This document shows, piece by piece, positions 1 through 6,168 of a DNA stretch of 14,359 nt (the stretch's first letter is position 1; every line of letters starts with the position of its first letter). Location: positions 1 to 14,359 of the forward strand of contig JASMAO010000191.1 in the NCBI GenBank assembly GCA_030754315.1. Reading direction: 5' to 3'. The translations under genes and the position numbers were made by a program. The DNA is from SAR202 cluster bacterium. GTDB taxonomy: Bacteria; Chloroflexota; Dehalococcoidia; Lucifugimonadales; JASMAO01. Below the pieces are notes generated by a model. It saw only the letters and a program-made list of their open reading frames with translations. It ran no database searches and was not told the origin of the DNA.

Positions 1-1
1 A

Positions 2-928
2 TCCGTTGCAGTCATAGGATCAGGTTTGATGGGTTATGGCATTGGACTCCAATTTGCCATGGGAGGATATGAGGTGCGGATGACGGACCTGTCAGAGGAC
101 CGACTCAGTGCGGCTCTTTCTAACATACATACGACATTGGGTACCTTGAAGGAATTGGGTTTGGTTGATGAAGAAACGGCTTGTAAAGTCCCGGGATTTA
201 TTCATAAGACGACGTCGCTTCAAGATGCCACTGAGGACGTCGACTTTGTCGTAGAGGCGGTGTTTGAAGATTTGTCACTTAAGCAGCAAGTGTTTGCCGA
301 TCTTGATCGATATTCACCGGAACGAACCGTACTGGCTAGCAACACATCGTCTTTTATGCCAAGCCAGTTAGCACCATCGACTAATAGATCCGATAGGGTT
401 GTAGTTGCAAATTGGTGGAATCCACCTTATTTGCTGCCACTTGTGGAGGTAGTGCGTGGACCAGACACATCGGATGAGACAATAAGTACAGTTACAGGAC
501 TATTTACGAATCTGGGCAAACACCCTGTAGTGTTGCAGAAGGAGTCTCTTGGGTTTATTGGTAACAGGCTTCAATTCGCGCTACTTCGTGAAGCCATAGC
601 CGTCGTGGAACAAGGTATCGCCACCGCGGAGGACGTAGACGTTGTAGTGAAAAATAGCTTCGGCCGGAGACTCTCTGTCGCCGGCCCATTCGAGGTATTT
701 GATATTGCTGGATGGGATACGATCCGGGCTATAATTGACCAGCTTTTCCCTGTCATCGATACTTCTACCGGGACTCCAACTCTCATCAAAGAGATGGTTG
801 ATAAAGGTGACCTTGGCCTTAAGACCAACAAAGGGTTCTATTCGTGGACGAGTGAGACTGCGTCTGATCTACGGTTACGGATAGGAGAAGCCTTGGCTGC
901 TATAGAGACGCTATCCCGGGGACATTGA
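2..928 (+). CDS. 3-hydroxyacyl-CoA dehydrogenase, NAD-binding (5'-partial)
   Basis: The reading frame is open from the first bases, so the N-terminus lies upstream of the window. The protein belongs to the L-3-hydroxyacyl-CoA dehydrogenase family, cytosolic NAD-dependent oxidoreductases of beta-oxidation or related hydroxyacid metabolism. Visible order: a Rossmann dinucleotide motif GSGLMGYGI (nt 17-43); SNTSS with the family's catalytic Ser (nt 338-352); the loop NWWNPPYLLPLVEVV (nt 410-454); GNRL with the conserved Asn (codon 563-565); then the helical 3HCDH C-terminal domain with GPFEVFDIAGWD and KTNKGFYSW. About 309 residues are visible, close to the usual single-function length of about 280-320. 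The codon that should encode the catalytic His of H-x-x-N-P is AAT (Asn, 410-412), while the partner Glu 12 residues later (446-448) is intact. The loop resembles the lambda-crystallin/gulonate dehydrogenase branch as much as classical HADH, so the substrate cannot be assigned. Family confident, activity uncertain. Confidence 0.9.
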   Translation, partial: SVAVIGSGLMGYGIGLQFAMGGYEVRMTDLSEDRLSAALSNIHTTLGTLKELGLVDEETACKVPGFIHKTTSLQDATEDVDFVVEAVFEDLSLKQQVFADLDRYSPERTVLASNTSSFMPSQLAPSTNRSDRVVVANWWNPPYLLPLVEVVRGPDTSDETISTVTGLFTNLGKHPVVLQKESLGFIGNRLQFALLREAIAVVEQGIATAEDVDVVVKNSFGRRLSVAGPFEVFDIAGWDTIRAIIDQLFPVIDTSTGTPTLIKEMVDKGDLGLKTNKGFYSWTSETASDLRLRIGEALAAIETLSRGH

Positions 929-1067
929 CTCCTCATTCCGCCCTTGAACAACTTCCTGGATGTAGAGAGTCAACGTCTGATCTTGTTCTTTTCGGGGCGG
1001 TTAAGCCATGGGCGCTGTTTTGGAGGTGTCATTCACTCCCTTCGAGCTTTGTGTATGGTAGAAGACT

Positions 1068-1124
1068 CTAATCTGAACCACATTTAAATAGTAAATGGTT
1101 AGTTGTACTGGTTTTTCAGATTGG
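1068..1124. repeat. Nested inverted repeat (possible RNA stem-loop)
   Basis: The outer arms AATCTGAA (1070-1077) and TTCAGATT (1115-1122) are perfect complements and extend outward by one G-T and one C-G pair. Inside them CATTTA (1081-1086) pairs with TAAATG (1092-1097) around a 5-nt loop. No T-run follows on the plus strand, so this is not a typical intrinsic terminator. It could be a structured 3' end of the dehydrogenase mRNA or a small structured RNA. Confidence 0.4.
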
Positions 1125-1275
1125 ATAGGCTGGGCTGGATTTAGGGCTGGCCTTGCTTCTCTGTGTTGGATGTGTGGGAAAGTCGAAGATGGCGACTCAG
1201 AACGCGTCAAAAATTTATGATCAATACCAATTTTAACAAGGCTACTTGGTCACCCACTGTCCCTTGCGATGTCGG

Positions 1276-1284
1276 TGCTATAAT
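1276..1284 (+). promoter_or_regulatory. Extended -10 promoter of the tRNA nucleotidyltransferase gene
   Basis: TGCTATAAT is a perfect extended -10 (TG, one base, TATAAT). No good -35 lies 16-18 bp upstream, as is common for extended -10 promoters. Transcription would start near 1291, giving a leader of about 20 nt to the TTG at 1312. The element lies inside the upstream part of the longest open frame (1246 onward), which argues that this part is not translated. Confidence 0.6.
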
Positions 1285-1300
1285 CCGAGTTATTCCGATT

Positions 1301-1304
1301 GGAG
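1301..1304 (+). promoter_or_regulatory. Ribosome binding site deciding the cca start
   Basis: GGAG is followed by 7 nt and then TTG at 1312. This spacing, together with the promoter just upstream, favours the TTG at 1312 over the TTG at 1246, which has no such site. Confidence 0.6.
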
Positions 1305-1311
1305 CACTTAT

Positions 1312-2553
1312 TTGTCCAACATTGCTGATAACTTAAGAACGTATCTTCATTCGTCACACCTGAGATTGATTGAACGGACCTCTGCCGTGTGTTCTAGTCG
1401 CTCTGAGAAGATTTATCTTGCTGGTGGAGTCGTGAGAGATGTGCTTCTCGGTACCACGCCAAGCAATCTGGATATCGTTGTTGTACACCCTCAATATGAA
1501 TTCGTAGACCACTTAGCTAGAGGAATTGGTGGCGAGGTCGTATCGCGTTCCCAATTTGACACCTTTAAAATCATCGTTAGCAGTGACGAGATAGATGTTG
1601 CTACTGCCAGACGCGAAGAATATATAAGACCAGGCGCCCTTCCGACTGTTGAGGAAACGAGCATAGAAGAAGATTTAAGCCGCCGTGATTTCAGTGTCAA
1701 CTCTATGGCTGTGTCATTGAATCAAGATTCGTGGGGGGAACTCCTTGATCCACACGGGGGAGAAGGCGATCTGAAACAGAAGCTTCTCAGGGTTCTGCAT
1801 GAACGTAGTTTCATTGATGATCCAACTCGAATACTTCGAGCGATTCGCTACGCGGTGAGGTTGAATTTCCACATCCATTCAGAGACTTACCGTTTGTTTA
1901 AAAGAGACATGGTATATCTTCAGGATATTAGTGGTGATCGGGTCCGGCACGAGTTGGAGAGAACCATGACGGAACCTTTTGCATGGGATGTATTACTTCG
2001 GGGCGAAGAGGAAGGTGTTCTTTCAGCGATTCACTCTGGGCTAAAGTTCGGTCGTATACATAATGCCGTAAACACTTCGAATGAACAACGTGTTGAGGGT
2101 AACGACGTTGTCCTTGCAGCACTCATATATTTCTCGAGCGATGTGCAAATGGGGGAGTTAGCTATTAGGTTGAAAATGGGAACACGTTGGTCGCGGATAG
2201 TGAGAGAGGTAAGATTAATCAAATCAGCATCCCAACGTTTGAGAGCGCCAGGCCTGTCCCGTTCGGAGCTTTTCACGTTGTTGTGTGATCTACATCCAGA
2301 GGTGATCCACGGCTGTGCGATTACGACTCAAGACACGGCAGTTAAAAGCAGTCTATACTTCTACCTGAATGATCTACGCTGTATCAGACCGAGTATCGAC
2401 GGCGACGATTTATTGGCGCTCGGAGTTCCGGAAGGACCCCAAGTTGGTGAATTGTTGGACAGATTGTTGCATGATCGTCTAGAAGGACTACTTTCATCGC
2501 GGGCCGATGAGGAAGCTTTCGTAGTAAATAAGCTTAAAGGCTGTCTGGATTAA
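1312..2553 (+). CDS. cca: CCA-adding enzyme / poly(A) polymerase family nucleotidyltransferase
   Basis: This is a class II nucleotidyltransferase of the family that adds or repairs the 3' CCA end of tRNA (poly(A) polymerases share the fold). With the TTG start at 1312 it has 413 residues. Visible motifs: LAGGVVRDVLLG (around residues 36-47), the metal-binding region SNLDIVV (residues 51-57), ARREEYIRPGALP, EEDLSRRDFSVNSMAV, and the RNA/nucleotide-binding segment DDPTRILRAIRYAVRL. These are strong family signatures. The first aspartate of the catalytic DxD is replaced by Asn52 (AAT, 1465-1467), with Asp54 kept. The spacing from the RD motif matches normal homologues, so the alignment is unambiguous. 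The C-terminal half is divergent and helical. I see no HD phosphohydrolase motif. It is convergent with fumC and shares four bases with it. The gene symbol is a family-level assignment; activity needs testing given the Asn. Confidence 0.85.
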   Translation: MSNIADNLRTYLHSSHLRLIERTSAVCSSRSEKIYLAGGVVRDVLLGTTPSNLDIVVVHPQYEFVDHLARGIGGEVVSRSQFDTFKIIVSSDEIDVATARREEYIRPGALPTVEETSIEEDLSRRDFSVNSMAVSLNQDSWGELLDPHGGEGDLKQKLLRVLHERSFIDDPTRILRAIRYAVRLNFHIHSETYRLFKRDMVYLQDISGDRVRHELERTMTEPFAWDVLLRGEEEGVLSAIHSGLKFGRIHNAVNTSNEQRVEGNDVVLAALIYFSSDVQMGELAIRLKMGTRWSRIVREVRLIKSASQRLRAPGLSRSELFTLLCDLHPEVIHGCAITTQDTAVKSSLYFYLNDLRCIRPSIDGDDLLALGVPEGPQVGELLDRLLHDRLEGLLSSRADEEAFVVNKLKGCLD

Positions 2554-3971
2554 CCAAGGGATATGCCAGAACCTAAGCCAGGTTCAGTCATGGATTCGGG
2601 ATTCAGTATTAGTTCTAGGTCTGTTTCTGATAGGTTAGTTCTTTCTCTCGCTACCTCTCTAATCGTTTTACCTGTTAGCTTTGCTTCTTTTGCAATTGCT
2701 GCTGAGCTATCGTAGCCGATATGAGGTACGAGTGTGGTGGCTATTGCCAAACCTCGTTCCACCATGTCTGGTCCGCGTTCGGTTGACTGTAGGCCTGCGA
2801 TACACTGGTCGGAGAAATTCTGACTTGAAGTGGACAGAATTTCTATGGACTGAAGCAGGTTGTATGCTGTGATGGGCATCATAACATTGATCTCGAAGTT
2901 GCCAGACTGCCCTGCGATGGTTATGGCACTATCGTTACCGATCACCTGAGCCGCGACTTGGCATACAGACTCAGGAATAACAGGGTTGACTTTGCCCGGC
3001 ATGATGGAACTCCCAGGTTGTACTTCAGGCAAAGCAATCTCGCCGATCCCCCCACGCGGACCTGATCCAAGCCACCGGACGTCGTTGGCGATTTTCATGA
3101 GGCTGACTGCGATGGTTTTTAGGGTGCCGCTTGCTTCCACGGAGGCGTCGAGGGAACTCTGAGCTTGGAAATGGTTGTCCGTCTCCCGGATTGTGAATCC
3201 GAGTTCCTCTGATAGCTTTTTACAAACCTCTTTGGCGAAATCTGGATTTGTGTTTACTCCCGTACCCACGGCCGTGCCTCCGAGTGCCACCTCGGCTAAA
3301 GAGTCGGCGACTCGATTAAGGCGCTTGATGCCACGCTCAATCTGGCCAGCGTGCCCCTGGAATTCTTGCCCTAGACGGATTGGTGTAGCATCTTGCAAGT
3401 GGGTTCTACCGGTTTTGATCACAGACTCGAAATCAGTCGCCCTGCCCTGGAGTTCACTGTGGAGGTGAGTGAGGGCGGGAATAAGGGCGTTGTTGATTTC
3501 CGTAAGTGCAGCTACATGAATTGCTGTGGGTATAACGTCGTTGGATGATTGGCCAATGTTGACATGGTCGTTTGGGTGTACCGGGTCACGTGACCCTAGC
3601 ACTCCCCCAAGTATCTCAATAGCTCGATTGGATATTACCTCGTTGATATTCATGTTAGTTGACGTGCCGGAGCCGGTTTGAAATATATCCACGACAAAAT
3701 GGTCGGTCAGGTCTCCATTCACAACTTCCATAGCGGCTTGTGAGATGGCGTTAGCCAGCGATTCTTCAATCAACCCGAGTTCTTGGTTGGTCTGGACAGC
3801 AGTCAACTTGATGAGGCCTAGAGCACGAATGAATGATTGAGGGAAGCGAAGGTTGCTGATGGGGAAATTGAGCACGGCTCGCATGGTCTGAGCACCATAG
3901 TAACGATCTGACGGTACTTGTAATTCTCCCATGGAGTCCCGTTCGACACGGACTTTGATATTTTCGGTCAT
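2550..3971 (-). CDS. fumC: Class II fumarate hydratase
   Basis: It catalyses reversible hydration of fumarate to L-malate in the TCA cycle as an iron-independent cytosolic homotetramer. Its 473 residues match the family's usual 460-475. Conserved regions: GSGTSTNMNINEV (100-112), QSSND (141-145), THLQDATP with the catalytic His (His191), and the mobile active-site loop GSSIMPGKVNP (320-330) carrying the catalytic serine. The Gly in MPGK and the following sequence QVIGND resemble actinobacterial fumarases; aspartases usually have MPAK. The ATG start is well supported, with AGGAG six bases upstream. The gene lies 104 bp downstream of the hydrolase gene on the same strand. An 8-bp inverted repeat lies between them, so separate control is plausible. 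Its TAA stop overlaps the TAA of the convergent cca. Confidence is very high. Confidence 0.96.
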   Translation of the reverse strand: MTENIKVRVERDSMGELQVPSDRYYGAQTMRAVLNFPISNLRFPQSFIRALGLIKLTAVQTNQELGLIEESLANAISQAAMEVVNGDLTDHFVVDIFQTGSGTSTNMNINEVISNRAIEILGGVLGSRDPVHPNDHVNIGQSSNDVIPTAIHVAALTEINNALIPALTHLHSELQGRATDFESVIKTGRTHLQDATPIRLGQEFQGHAGQIERGIKRLNRVADSLAEVALGGTAVGTGVNTNPDFAKEVCKKLSEELGFTIRETDNHFQAQSSLDASVEASGTLKTIAVSLMKIANDVRWLGSGPRGGIGEIALPEVQPGSSIMPGKVNPVIPESVCQVAAQVIGNDSAITIAGQSGNFEINVMMPITAYNLLQSIEILSTSSQNFSDQCIAGLQSTERGPDMVERGLAIATTLVPHIGYDSSAAIAKEAKLTGKTIREVARERTNLSETDLELILNPESMTEPGLGSGISLG

Positions 3972-4004
3972 GGTAATCTCCTAAGGCGTGGTTACTGCTG
4001 TTTT

Positions 4005-4030
4005 TTTGGTAACTGGATTAGCTTACCAAA
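4005..4030. promoter_or_regulatory. Inverted repeat upstream of fumC, operator-like
   Basis: TTTGGTAA (4005-4012) and TTACCAAA (4023-4030) are perfect complements separated by 10 bp. The dyad sits about 34 bp upstream of the fumC start. Neither strand has a T-run on the 3' side of the stem, so it is not a standard terminator. The symmetry and position suit a binding site for a dimeric regulator of fumC. I could not identify a convincing fumC promoter around it. Confidence 0.4.
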
Positions 4031-4075
4031 TCTCTTGTTCGGAGAGGACAGGTAGTCATTTACCTTCTACATATT

Positions 4076-4723
4076 TTAAGATTCTAGGGTTTTTAAAAGA
4101 AAACAAATTACATGTTCGGCCACTTCCTCAGCCTGGCCTAAAAAATTGTGGTTGGCGCCGCTTATTTCGCGGAACCGCACTGGATGCCGAGCATCGTCCA
4201 ACATTCTCTGCAAATCGATCGGTGGCACGACACCGTCTTTTTGACCAACTATAAACATCTTAGGCCGTTGGTCTTTTATTATCCTTGAATTGCGTATGGA
4301 TGTTATAGGTGGAGATATGAGTACTAGACTTTTTACTTCTTTGTAGCGTGATAGGCCTTGGAGTATTGTTGAGGCTCCGAACGAATATCCCACAAGCCCC
4401 AAACGTGTGACGTCTGTTCCGGGCATTAATTTGGCAATGTTGAGTGCTGCCTTCACGTCTTTCCGTTCTTGGTCTCCGCCAGTGAACATACCATCGCTTT
4501 TCCCAACACCCCTGAAATTGAACCGTAGGCTTCCTACTTTTCCCCTGTTGGCAGCTTGGCATATTGCCATGACTAATGGGTGGTCCATGTCGCCACCAAG
4601 CAGGGGATGTGGGTGGCATACTACGATGGTTGGAAAGCCCCCACAAGCCGTATGAGGCCTAGTGAAGACGCCCTCCAATTGGAGATTCTTCGCGACGATA
4701 ATGTCTATGGCTGTCTGATGCAA
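4076..4723 (-). CDS. Alpha/beta hydrolase (COG2945-like)
   Basis: A 215-residue single-domain alpha/beta hydrolase, most like the small bacterial dienelactone-hydrolase-related family, for which no general substrate is known. Visible elements: LEGVFTRP strand region (16-23), CHPHPLLGG (36-44, the likely oxyanion-hole region), RFNFRGVGKSDG (67-78), nucleophile elbow GYSFG with Ser114, acid Asp163 in GQKDGVVPP, and His192 in SGANHNF. The full catalytic triad is present. There is no signal peptide or membrane segment, so it should be cytosolic. The start is TTG: an in-frame TAG lies shortly upstream and there is no ATG or GTG between. An AGG lies about 6 nt before the TTG. It is divergent from the threonine aldolase and upstream of fumC, with which it may be partly co-transcribed. 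Family confident, function unknown. Confidence 0.85.
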   Translation of the reverse strand: MHQTAIDIIVAKNLQLEGVFTRPHTACGGFPTIVVCHPHPLLGGDMDHPLVMAICQAANRGKVGSLRFNFRGVGKSDGMFTGGDQERKDVKAALNIAKLMPGTDVTRLGLVGYSFGASTILQGLSRYKEVKSLVLISPPITSIRNSRIIKDQRPKMFIVGQKDGVVPPIDLQRMLDDARHPVRFREISGANHNFLGQAEEVAEHVICFLLKTLES

Positions 4724-4749
4724 TTTACGCCTACCACTCTGGGTCTAAT

Positions 4750-4777
4750 CTTATGAGAAGGCTATAGTATTTGACAA
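4750..4777 (-). promoter_or_regulatory. Possible promoter of the alpha/beta hydrolase
   Basis: On the minus strand TTGTCA (4777-4772, five of six matches to the -35 consensus) is followed after 16 bp by CATAAG (4755-4750, four of six to -10). The start of transcription would be near 4743, about 20 nt before the TTG codon. The match is modest. Confidence 0.3.
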
Positions 4778-4784
4778 TGCGGAT

Positions 4785-4793
4785 TGCTAAAAT
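4785..4793 (+). promoter_or_regulatory. Extended -10 promoter of the threonine aldolase gene
   Basis: TGCTAAAAT is an extended -10 with one mismatch in the hexamer. A perfect TTGACA at 4771-4776 is only 11 bp upstream of the hexamer, too close to serve as its -35. Transcription would begin near 4800, leaving a leader of about 92 nt, much longer than those of cca and coaE. Confidence 0.4.
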
Positions 4794-4794
4794 G

Positions 4795-4864
4795 GAATTG
4801 CCTGGAGATTTCTTTACGCACTTCTTTAATTTGGTGTGAGCATTCTTGGTATACCGGGCAATTC
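4795..4864 (+). promoter_or_regulatory. Long inverted repeat in the threonine aldolase leader
   Basis: GAATTGCCTGG (4795-4805) pairs with CCGGGCAATTC (4854-4864) over 11 positions with one G-U. Inside, CGCAC (4817-4821) can pair with GTGTG (4834-4838). The element spans the probable transcription start and most of the leader. It could be a leader RNA fold or a DNA dyad. I do not recognise it as a known riboswitch class. Confidence 0.4.
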
Positions 4865-4891
4865 AATAATGGAATATTTGGGTATCAGCAT

Positions 4892-5932
4892 ATGGACGTG
4901 ATCGATTTTCGCAGTGATACAGCTACACTTCCATCTCCAGAAATGCGAGAAGCTATGGCAACAGCCGAATTGGGAGACGATGTTTCTGGGGAAGATCCTA
5001 CAGCTAATCTACTGGAGAAAATGGCTGCTGAGATGTTGGGGAAAGAAGATGCACTTTTTGTTAGCAGCGGGACGATGGGTAATCTGGTCGCAGCACTTTC
5101 CCAATGTCGATCAGGAGATGAGATCATAATTGGGCACAACTCCCATATCTATGTCGCTGAAGCGGGAGGGATATCGACTTTAGGTGGAATCTCCTACAAA
5201 CCAGTGCGAGTAGATGAGCGTGGAATGATAGATCCACTGGAAATAGAGGAAGCGATTCATCCTGACGATATGCACTATGCACCGACGAGCATGGTTGCGA
5301 TAGAGAACACGAATAATCCTAGCGGAGGTACTGTGCTAACACCAGAGGACACGGAGGCAATCGCTAATGTGACTCAATCGCGTGGTATTTCATTGCACAT
5401 AGATGGCGCTCGTATATTCAATGCGGCGGTTTATTTAGAGACTCCAGTAAAGGAATTGGTTAAGCACGCGGACACAGTTAGTTTTTGCTTATCTAAAGGC
5501 TTGGCATGCCCCGCTGGATCGATGCTGTGTGGATCTGCAGAAACAATCGAAGAGGCCAGAAGATGGCGAAAAATGTTAGGGGGAGGTATGAGGCAGGTGG
5601 GTGTTTTGGCTGCGGCAGGTGTGGTTGCGCTTGAGACCATGATTGGGCGACTAGCTGAAGATCACTCGAATGCTCGAAAGTTGGCGTTAGGTCTGAAAGA
5701 TGTGCCGGGCATCAGTATAGAGCCGGACAGACTGCCAACTAATCTGGTATTTTTTGGAGTTGACGTTCGTGATCAGGATGAGGTTGTACGAAAGCTTGAA
5801 CGATGTGGCATCAAAATTGGTGACCGAGGGCCAGTGTGGCGATTGGTGACACATTACGGCATATCTGGCGATGATATCGACCATACTCTCGATGTTTTTC
5901 GAGAAGTGTTTTCTGAACACGCCATCCGGTAA
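4892..5932 (+). CDS. ltaE: Low-specificity L-threonine aldolase (PLP-dependent)
   Basis: It cleaves L-threonine or L-allo-threonine to glycine and acetaldehyde, and acts in the cytosol as a PLP enzyme of fold type I, normally a tetramer. The frame is open from 4784, but the conserved N-terminus MDVIDFRSDTATLPSPEM starts at the ATG at 4892. The upstream codons are rich in Trp and Cys and look untranslated. This gives 347 residues, within the family's usual 333-360. Visible: GDDVSGEDPT, the PLP-phosphate region SSGTMGN, IENTNNPSGG, HIDGARIFNA (cofactor-ring Asp), and SKGLACPAGS with the PLP-binding Lys202 (codon 5495-5497). A weak GGG lies about 9 nt before the ATG. It is transcribed divergently from the hydrolase gene and convergently with rarA. 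The family is certain; stereospecificity cannot be read from the sequence. Confidence 0.93.
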   Translation: MDVIDFRSDTATLPSPEMREAMATAELGDDVSGEDPTANLLEKMAAEMLGKEDALFVSSGTMGNLVAALSQCRSGDEIIIGHNSHIYVAEAGGISTLGGISYKPVRVDERGMIDPLEIEEAIHPDDMHYAPTSMVAIENTNNPSGGTVLTPEDTEAIANVTQSRGISLHIDGARIFNAAVYLETPVKELVKHADTVSFCLSKGLACPAGSMLCGSAETIEEARRWRKMLGGGMRQVGVLAAAGVVALETMIGRLAEDHSNARKLALGLKDVPGISIEPDRLPTNLVFFGVDVRDQDEVVRKLERCGIKIGDRGPVWRLVTHYGISGDDIDHTLDVFREVFSEHAIR

Positions 5933-5934
5933 CA

Positions 5935-5947
5935 CTCACAGGGTGAG
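5935..5947 (+). terminator. Small hairpin just after ltaE
   Basis: CTCAC and GTGAG pair around a 3-nt loop, two bases after the ltaE stop. No T-run follows directly. A second weak candidate is ATTGC (5976-5980) with GCAAT (6003-6007) running into six T residues (6007-6012). Either could end the ltaE transcript; neither is strong. Confidence 0.25.
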
Positions 5948-6086
5948 ATGCAAAGTAAAGAAATTTACTGGGAGTATTGCCTATAAGTCTGGGGTTGGCA
6001 GTGCAATTTTTTGGTGGATCCCATCAAGTTAATGACGGGAATAGACGTATCCCCCTGCTGCCTTCCCAATTGAGGTGGTACCTCTA

Positions 6087-6110
6087 AAAGGCAAGAAAGG
6101 CAAGAAAGGA
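6087..6110 (+). repeat. Short tandem repeat AAAGGCAAG
   Basis: Two perfect copies of the 9-mer AAAGGCAAG (6087-6095 and 6096-6104) are followed by a partial third. They lie in the 236-bp convergent gap between ltaE and rarA. In one frame (6045-6134) they encode a Lys/Gly-rich tail ending in GKVGPGLA, too short to call a gene. Confidence 0.5.
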
Positions 6111-6133
6111 AAAGTAGGACCAGGATTAGCGTA

Positions 6134-6164
6134 GTGCTAAGGTGTCGATCCTTACTGTTAGCAC
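6134..6164 (-). terminator. Hairpin downstream of rarA
   Basis: GTGCTAA (6134-6140) and TTAGCAC (6158-6164) are perfect complements across a 17-nt loop. The hairpin lies 4 nt past the rarA stop codon on the minus strand. There is no T-run after it on either strand, so termination is only suggested by position. Confidence 0.3.
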
Positions 6165-6168
6165 AGGC

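Larger units (their letters stand above)
929..1311. other. Intergenic region with nested inverted repeat
   Basis: This is 383 bp between the dehydrogenase stop and the chosen start of the tRNA nucleotidyltransferase. I see no convincing coding region, tRNA or T-tailed terminator. It contains a nested inverted repeat at 1068-1124, two direct copies of GGGCTGG near 1130-1155, and the extended -10 promoter at 1276-1284. Confidence 0.6.

Noticed and set aside
1001..1210. 69-codon minus-strand frame in the gap before cca
   Set aside because: No ribosome binding site or conserved-looking motif is visible; composition looks like translated non-coding DNA, and it covers the nested stem-loop.
1246..1311. 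Upstream extension of the cca frame from TTG 1246
   Set aside because: It contains a perfect extended -10 and encodes a Cys-rich stretch unlike the family, while TTG 1312 has GGAG at the right distance.
3988..4254. 88-codon plus-strand frame spanning the fumC upstream gap and the hydrolase 3' end
   Set aside because: Most of it is antisense to the hydrolase, and it has no ribosome binding site or family resemblance.
4771..4776. Perfect TTGACA as the -35 of ltaE
   Set aside because: No -10-like hexamer lies 16-18 bp downstream; the nearest, TAAAAT, is only 11 bp away.
4784..4891. Upstream extension of the threonine aldolase frame
   Set aside because: The family starts right at the IDFRSDT motif; the extension overlaps the probable promoter and is Trp/Cys-rich.
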